Below, one piece after another: positions 59,804-64,000 of a stretch of 64,000 nucleotides of DNA (its first letter is position 1; every line of letters starts with the position of its first letter). The DNA is from [Clostridium] saccharolyticum WM1 (GTDB lineage: Bacteria; Bacillota; Clostridia; Lachnospirales; Lachnospiraceae). The position numbers and the translations under genes are program-made. The notes under the pieces were generated by a model that worked only from the letters and a program-made list of their open reading frames with translations, had not been told where the DNA came from and ran no database searches. The stretch is from contig NC_014376.1 of the NCBI RefSeq assembly GCF_000144625.1, positions 3,472,001-3,536,000 of the forward strand, in the 5' to 3' direction.

Positions 59804-60689
59804 GATAAAACCGCTCCTCTCCTGCACTTATAATAGCTGTACCGATTCCCCTGTTCGTGAATATTTCCAAAAGCAGGCAGTGAGGTATCCGTCCATCCAT
59901 GATATGTACCCTGGATACTCCCTGTTTCATGGCATCAATACAGTTCTGAAGCTTGGGGAGCATTCCTCCTCCCAGCATCCCGCTTTCCATAAATTCCTGG
60001 GCCTCTTCCATGGACATTTCCGAAATAAGGGATTCCTTATCCTGAAAATCCTTATAAACGCCCTCGACATCTGTCAAAAAAGCCAGCTTCTCTGCCTCCA
60101 TGGCCGTGGCAATGGCGCAGGCCGCGTCATCGGCGTTGATATTGTAGGTCTCATAATTCCCGTCAAAGCCCACAGGACAGATAATGGGAAGAAAGTCTTT
60201 TTCCAGTAAATCATATATGATTTGGGGATCCACCTCTGTAATATCTCCCACGAATCCAATGTCTTCTCCGTTTGAATATCGCTTCCGGCATTTCAGCATC
60301 ATGCCATCCTTTCCGCTGATTCCCACGGCTTTTACCCCCAGCTCATTGACCATCTGCACCAGGCTTTTGTTGACCCGGTTAAGCACCATCTCTGCAATCT
60401 CCATGGTAGGTTCATCAGTTACCCGCAGGCCATTGACAAAATGCGGCTCCATACCCGACTTTTCCACCCACCTGCTGATCTCCTTTCCTCCGCCATGGAC
60501 AATGATCGGCTTAAAGCCGACCAGCTTTAAAAGCACCACATCCTGAATGACCTGCTTTTTCAGTTCCTCATCCACCATGGCGCTTCCGCCGTATTTTACC
60601 ACAATGGTTTTGCGGTTGAAACGCTGTATGTAAGGAAGGGCCTCAATCAGCACCTCCGCTTTTTCCATTATGCTGTGATCCAGTTCCAT
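59793..60689 (-). CDS. argB: Acetylglutamate kinase
   Basis: A 298-aa amino-acid kinase phosphorylating N-acetylglutamate. Motifs are [31 protein letters not shown], and [20 protein letters not shown]. The N-terminal helix present in arginine-inhibitable hexameric forms ([17 protein letters not shown]) is here, so feedback inhibition by arginine is likely. Start at 60689 has AAAGGAGA upstream. Confidence 0.96.
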   Translation of the reverse strand: MELDHSIMEKAEVLIEALPYIQRFNRKTIVVKYGGSAMVDEELKKQVIQDVVLLKLVGFKPIIVHGGGKEISRWVEKSGMEPHFVNGLRVTDEPTMEIAEMVLNRVNKSLVQMVNELGVKAVGISGKDGMMLKCRKRYSNGEDIGFVGDITEVDPQIIYDLLEKDFLPIICPVGFDGNYETYNINADDAACAIATAMEAEKLAFLTDVEGVYKDFQDKESLISEMSMEEAQEFMESGMLGGGMLPKLQNCIDAMKQGVSRVHIMDGRIPHCLLLEIFTNRGIGTAIISAGEERFYHAK

Positions 60690-60776
60690 ATAGTTCTCCT
60701 TTCCTCTTTCCTGCTGTTATCCGGCTTAAAGGGATGCCTGTAAGGCCCCATATAATCTTTGATCCATCAACAATCG

Positions 60777-62000
60777 CTAGGATCGGTAATCCGCATTGAT
60801 CTTCACATAATCAAAGGTCAGGTCACAGCCCCAGGCCGTTGCAGCCGCCTCTCCCATCTTAATATCCGCAGTTGCCGTCACTTCCGGCTCTGATAAAATC
60901 TTTGTGGCTTCCTCTTCGCTGTAGGGAAGGGCGACACCGTTTTCAATGATTTTCAGCTTCCCTGCTGCACTTTCAAAATACAGATCCACCTTTTCCGGAT
61001 CAAACATAGCCCCGGAATATCCCATGGCACAAAGGATCCTTCCCCAGTTGGCATCATGGCCGAAAATGGCAGCTTTGGTCAGACTGGAAGTGATGACGGA
61101 TTTGGAAAGAGTAACCGCCTGCTCCTTTGTTTCTGCCCCGACGATCTTCACCTCAAACAGCGCGGTACAGCCTTCCCCATCACCTGCCATTTTCTTTGCC
61201 AGGGTTTCATTAATAAAATTAAGCGCCTTGCAGAATGCCTTATAATCCTCATTTTTCGTCCGGATTTCTTCATTCCCTGCCATACCGTTTGCAAGAAGAA
61301 GTACCGTGTCATTGGTGGAAGTGTCCCCATCTACGGAAATCATGTTGTAAGTATCCTTGATGTCCTCTCTTAAGGCTTCCTGCAAAAGCTCTTTGGAAAT
61401 AGCCGCATCCGTAGTGACAAAGCTTAACATGGTGCACATGTCGGGATGGATCATACCGGACCCCTTGCACATGCCGCCTATGGTAACGGTCTTTCCTCCG
61501 GCTTCAAATTGAACCGCAACTTCCTTTTTTACGGTATCCGTAGTCATAATGGCCATGGCTGCAGCCGTTCCGCTTTCCTGGCTGCCCTTAAGAGCCGGTG
61601 CCATCGCTTTCACTCCTGCCACAATGCGGTCCATGGGAAGCTGTTTGCCGATCACTCCGGTAGATGCCACCAGCACGGAACTGACAGAAATGGAAAGGCA
61701 GTCTGCCGCTGCTTCTGCGGTTTCCATACAGTAACGAAGACCTTCTTCTCCTGTGCAGGCATTGGCGATTCCCGCATTAATAACCACTGCCTGGGCGTAA
61801 GAAGAATTTTCCACAACCACCTTATCCCATTTAACAGGCGCTGCTTTCACAACATTAGTGGTAAAAGTTCCCGCTGCCTTACAGGGTACTTCGCTGTATA
61901 TCATTGCCATATCTTTTCTGTCCTTATACTTGATTCCTGCCGCCGTGGAAGCCGCCTTAAATCCTATTGCTGCCGTAACTCCTCCGTCGATATGCTTCAT
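60777..62000 (-). CDS. argJ: Bifunctional ornithine acetyltransferase / N-acetylglutamate synthase
   Basis: A 407-aa ArgJ that recycles the acetyl group from acetylornithine to glutamate. It self-cleaves at the Thr of the GSGMIHPDMCTMLSF motif (Thr190), where the usual Ala before the Thr is Cys. The N-terminal FKAASTAAGIKYKDRKDMAM and the C-terminal AIFGHDANWGRILCAMGYSG are also diagnostic. Start at 62000 has AAGGAGGA upstream. 1 bp separates it from the ACT-domain gene. Confidence 0.96.
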   Translation of the reverse strand: MKHIDGGVTAAIGFKAASTAAGIKYKDRKDMAMIYSEVPCKAAGTFTTNVVKAAPVKWDKVVVENSSYAQAVVINAGIANACTGEEGLRYCMETAEAAADCLSISVSSVLVASTGVIGKQLPMDRIVAGVKAMAPALKGSQESGTAAAMAIMTTDTVKKEVAVQFEAGGKTVTIGGMCKGSGMIHPDMCTMLSFVTTDAAISKELLQEALREDIKDTYNMISVDGDTSTNDTVLLLANGMAGNEEIRTKNEDYKAFCKALNFINETLAKKMAGDGEGCTALFEVKIVGAETKEQAVTLSKSVITSSLTKAAIFGHDANWGRILCAMGYSGAMFDPEKVDLYFESAAGKLKIIENGVALPYSEEEATKILSEPEVTATADIKMGEAAATAWGCDLTFDYVKINADYRS

Positions 62001-62001
62001 A

Positions 62002-62394
62002 TCAATCTTCCTCCTTAGGTCCGGTGACCGTATAACCTGCGGCCTCCAGATGCATCAAAGCACTTTCATAATTTTCTTTTTTCACAAGAATATAATCCGT
62101 ATTGAATGTGGATACTGCAAAGATTCCGATGCCGTGATCTGCCAGTATTGTTGATAGTTCAGATAAGATCCCAATCAGGGAAAAGTCCAGGATTCCTTCT
62201 ATGCGGAATGCCATAAAACCGTCCTCCCTTTCTTCTGTATGACAGGGGACCAACGGAGTTTCACATACCAGTGACACTTCCTGGTCAGTCTTACCCAAAA
62301 ACCAGAATCCTGATGTCATATCAAGCTTTGCCAAATCCGCCGAACGGGATAACTTGCATACGGAGAATTCTGCACAGATCCGTTTTAACTTCAT
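62002..62394 (-). CDS. ACT-domain protein in the arg operon
   Basis: A 130-aa protein with two ACT-like halves, of the CASTOR/ACT_7 type that binds amino acids: FSVCKLSRSADLAKL...GFWFLGKTDQEVSLVCE and FRIEGILDFSLIGILSELST followed by GIGIFAVSTFNTDYILV. The start at 62394 has AAAAGGAGA upstream; a TTG at 62400 is in frame. Its place between the GNAT gene and argJ suggests arginine or another amino-acid sensing, a role inferred from context. Confidence 0.8.
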   Translation of the reverse strand: MKLKRICAEFSVCKLSRSADLAKLDMTSGFWFLGKTDQEVSLVCETPLVPCHTEEREDGFMAFRIEGILDFSLIGILSELSTILADHGIGIFAVSTFNTDYILVKKENYESALMHLEAAGYTVTGPKEED

Positions 62395-62409
62395 ATCCAA
62401 TCTCCTTTT

Positions 62410-62871
62410 TTATTCAATAAAGTTTACCATATTGTCCCCATTTAAGGTGAATTCGTAATAATTGATGTCTTCCCGGAAGGTCCACCCACTCTTTTTCCAG
62501 AATTCATTGCCTAAAGCATTGGTCCGAAAAGCAATTAAATTTACCTTGCTGATCCCCTCAAGCTTCAGCCTTTCCAAGGCTTCCAGGGCCATCCTTTTTC
62601 CAACCCCGTTCTGCCGGTATTCCTCTGACACACAAACGTGATACATGCAGCCCCGCCGGCCGTCGTGGCCGCAGAGGATACATCCAATGATCCTTCCATC
62701 CGCTTCTGCAACCACGCTGGTGCCGGGGTTTCTTTTCATAAACCGTTCCACACCTTCCTTAGAATCGTCTAAGGCGCGGATCCCAAAGCCTTTAATTCCT
62801 GACCAGAGTTCATATACCTGGTCATAATCCTCCAATTTCATAGTGCGTATGGTCATAGTATTTTCCTTCAT
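62410..62871 (-). CDS. GNAT acetyltransferase in the arg operon
   Basis: A 153-aa acetyltransferase with acetyl-CoA loop VSEEYRQNGVGKRMALEALE and GISKVNLIAFRTNALGNEFW, then FWKKSGWTFREDINYYEFTL. It lies between argC and the ACT gene. Because argJ already makes acetylglutamate, it could be a supplementary short N-acetylglutamate synthase, or act on another amine. Start at 62871 or the internal ATG at 62856. Confidence 0.85.
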   Translation of the reverse strand: MKENTMTIRTMKLEDYDQVYELWSGIKGFGIRALDDSKEGVERFMKRNPGTSVVAEADGRIIGCILCGHDGRRGCMYHVCVSEEYRQNGVGKRMALEALERLKLEGISKVNLIAFRTNALGNEFWKKSGWTFREDINYYEFTLNGDNMVNFIE

Positions 62872-62893
62872 TTAAGCATTTCATCTGCAGTCC

Positions 62894-63934
62894 TTAGGGA
62901 AACATGGGGATAAGCCTAAGCCCCTTGTTCTCCGGAAGCCCAAACAGAAGATTCATATTCTGCACCGCCTGTCCTGCTGCTCCCTTTACCAGGTTATCCA
63001 TAGACCCCATCATGACCACACGGTTCGTCCTCGGATCGATCTTAAAGTTTACATCCACAAAATTGCTGCCTTCCACCCATTTGGTCTGTGGAACCACATC
63101 CTTCTCCAGGACCCGGACAAAATACTCGTGAGCATAATATTTGTCATAGACTGCCTTTACTTCCTCATAGGAAACAGATTTTGTAAGTGTTCCGTAGGCA
63201 GTTATAAGAATCCCCCGGTTCATCGGAACCAAATGAGGAGTAAAGCTTATGGTGACCGGACGTCCTGCCCCATAGGATAACTGTTCCTCGATCTCCGGAG
63301 TGTGGCGGTGAACGCCAACGCCGTATGCCTTTATGTTTTCATTGACTTCGCAGTAAAGGTTATCCACCTTGGCCCCTCTTCCGGCACCGGAGGTCCCGGA
63401 TTTGGCGTCGATGATCATGGTGTCCGGGTTAATGAGCCCTTCCTTTACCAATGGATAAATGGATAAGATGGAGCAGGTAGGATAGCATCCCGGATTGGCT
63501 ATCAGCCTGGCAGCTTTGATCTTCTCCCGGTTGATTTCCGCAAGTCCATAAACCGCCTCCCTCAGATACCGGGGAGACTTATGCTTAATTTTATACCATT
63601 CTTCATAGACAGCCACATCCCTGATCCGGTAATCGGCACTTAGATCAATGATCTTTGTCTTCCTTAATATATCCTCATTCATAAGGGAGGAGCAAAAACC
63701 CTGGGGAGTCGCCGTAAATATCACATCTGCCTCTTCTGCCAAAGCCTGTATCTTGTCATCCAGACAGGAATCATCCACAATCTGAAACATATTTTGATAA
63801 ATTGAAGCGTATTTCTGATCCACATAGCTTTTGGATCCGTACCATATGATATCCACATCATCTCTTTGGAGCAAAAGCCTTGCAAGCTCACCGCCTGCAT
63901 AGCCGGTGGATCCTATGATTCCAGCCTTAATCAT
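62894..63934 (-). CDS. argC: N-acetyl-gamma-glutamyl-phosphate reductase
   Basis: A 346-aa NADPH-dependent reductase of the third step in arginine synthesis. The NADP loop is GIIGSTGYAGGELARLL, the catalytic Cys is in IANPGCYPTCSILSIYPLV, and HRHTPEIEEQL lies further on. The start at 63934 (second ATG) has AGGAG eight bases upstream; the first ATG at 63940 sits too close. It is first in the arg operon, behind the ARG-box candidate. Confidence 0.96.
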   Translation of the reverse strand: MIKAGIIGSTGYAGGELARLLLQRDDVDIIWYGSKSYVDQKYASIYQNMFQIVDDSCLDDKIQALAEEADVIFTATPQGFCSSLMNEDILRKTKIIDLSADYRIRDVAVYEEWYKIKHKSPRYLREAVYGLAEINREKIKAARLIANPGCYPTCSILSIYPLVKEGLINPDTMIIDAKSGTSGAGRGAKVDNLYCEVNENIKAYGVGVHRHTPEIEEQLSYGAGRPVTISFTPHLVPMNRGILITAYGTLTKSVSYEEVKAVYDKYYAHEYFVRVLEKDVVPQTKWVEGSNFVDVNFKIDPRTNRVVMMGSMDNLVKGAAGQAVQNMNLLFGLPENKGLRLIPMFP

Positions 63935-63981
63935 ATTCATCTCTCCTTATATTTTTTCATGATTGATTTATTTTTTTATTT

Positions 63982-63994
63982 CTGCATTTTATGC
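63982..63994 (-). promoter_or_regulatory. Candidate ARG box upstream of argC
   Basis: TGCATAAAATGCA on the minus strand is a perfect 5-3-5 palindrome close to the ArgR operator pattern (imperfect palindrome CATNAATAAAAATNCA). It lies about 48 bp upstream of argC at the window edge. Confidence 0.45.
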
Positions 63995-64000
63995 ATAATC

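Noticed and set aside
1..64000. CRISPR arrays, tRNA or rRNA genes, insertion sequences, toxin-antitoxin pairs
   Set aside because: Read by eye on both strands, no repeat-spacer series, cloverleaf or rRNA sequence, or transposase was found.

Overview
The window reads as one stretch of chromosome from a spore-forming, anaerobic Firmicute of the class Clostridia, most likely a Lachnospiraceae member of the Lacrimispora / [Clostridium] saccharolyticum type (inferred from gene content and order, not from a database search). The supporting evidence is Spo0A, SpoIVB and a complete spoIIIAA-AH operon, strong AGGAGG ribosome sites, sigma-A promoters of the TTGACA-N17-TATAAT type, and family-restricted genes such as DUF3877, CD3324-like and DUF6320 proteins. 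Almost every gene lies on the minus strand. No rRNA, tRNA, CRISPR array or IS element was recognised.

Layout. 1-4467: a partial HD-domain protein, glgA, spo0A and spoIVB. 4923-8642: an accessory block with an ASCH protein, a chemoreceptor (MCP) and a tyrosine recombinase. Between the MCP and the recombinase lies a 293-bp segment bounded by perfect 27-bp inverted repeats that carries a promoter and a bidirectional terminator. 8879-17838: a DUF554 remnant, then the housekeeping cluster read in the order nusB-xseA-xseB-ispA-dxs-tlyA-nadK-argR-recN. 17904-21137: an aspartate dehydrogenase-like / 2-hydroxyacid dehydrogenase-like pair and a diguanylate cyclase. 21300-27402: an Asp23 protein and spoIIIAA-AH. 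27627-39561: NlpC/P60, DUF3877, ahpC-ahpF under a Fur/PerR-like operator, small regulators, rlmH with an acyltransferase/esterase operon, an orphan OmpR-type regulator, a ComEA-like protein and a small DMT transporter. 39822-42962: a TPP riboswitch with thiT, folD-fchA and an ECF S component. 43014-56070: a ten-gene nucleoside uptake and catabolism operon (BMP-family ABC importer, nucleoside hydrolase, two M20 hydrolases, a PF07090 protein, LacI regulator, ribokinase) facing a divergent gene that fuses a LacI regulator to a ribokinase. 56269-58341: a second chemoreceptor. 58604-63934: an arginine operon (argC, GNAT, ACT, argJ, argB, argD).

The most notable system is the invertible promoter at 7501-7793. 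As sequenced, its promoter points away from the MCP and into the 3' end of the recombinase gene (antisense). Inversion would point it at the MCP. This suggests ON/OFF phase variation of a chemoreceptor by an adjacent dedicated recombinase, inserted into the otherwise conserved recN-spoIVB-spo0A neighbourhood. The second most notable is the LacI-ribokinase fusion at 54172-56070, whose kinase motif reads GAAD instead of GAGD, while an ordinary separate LacI and ribokinase end the operon it faces.
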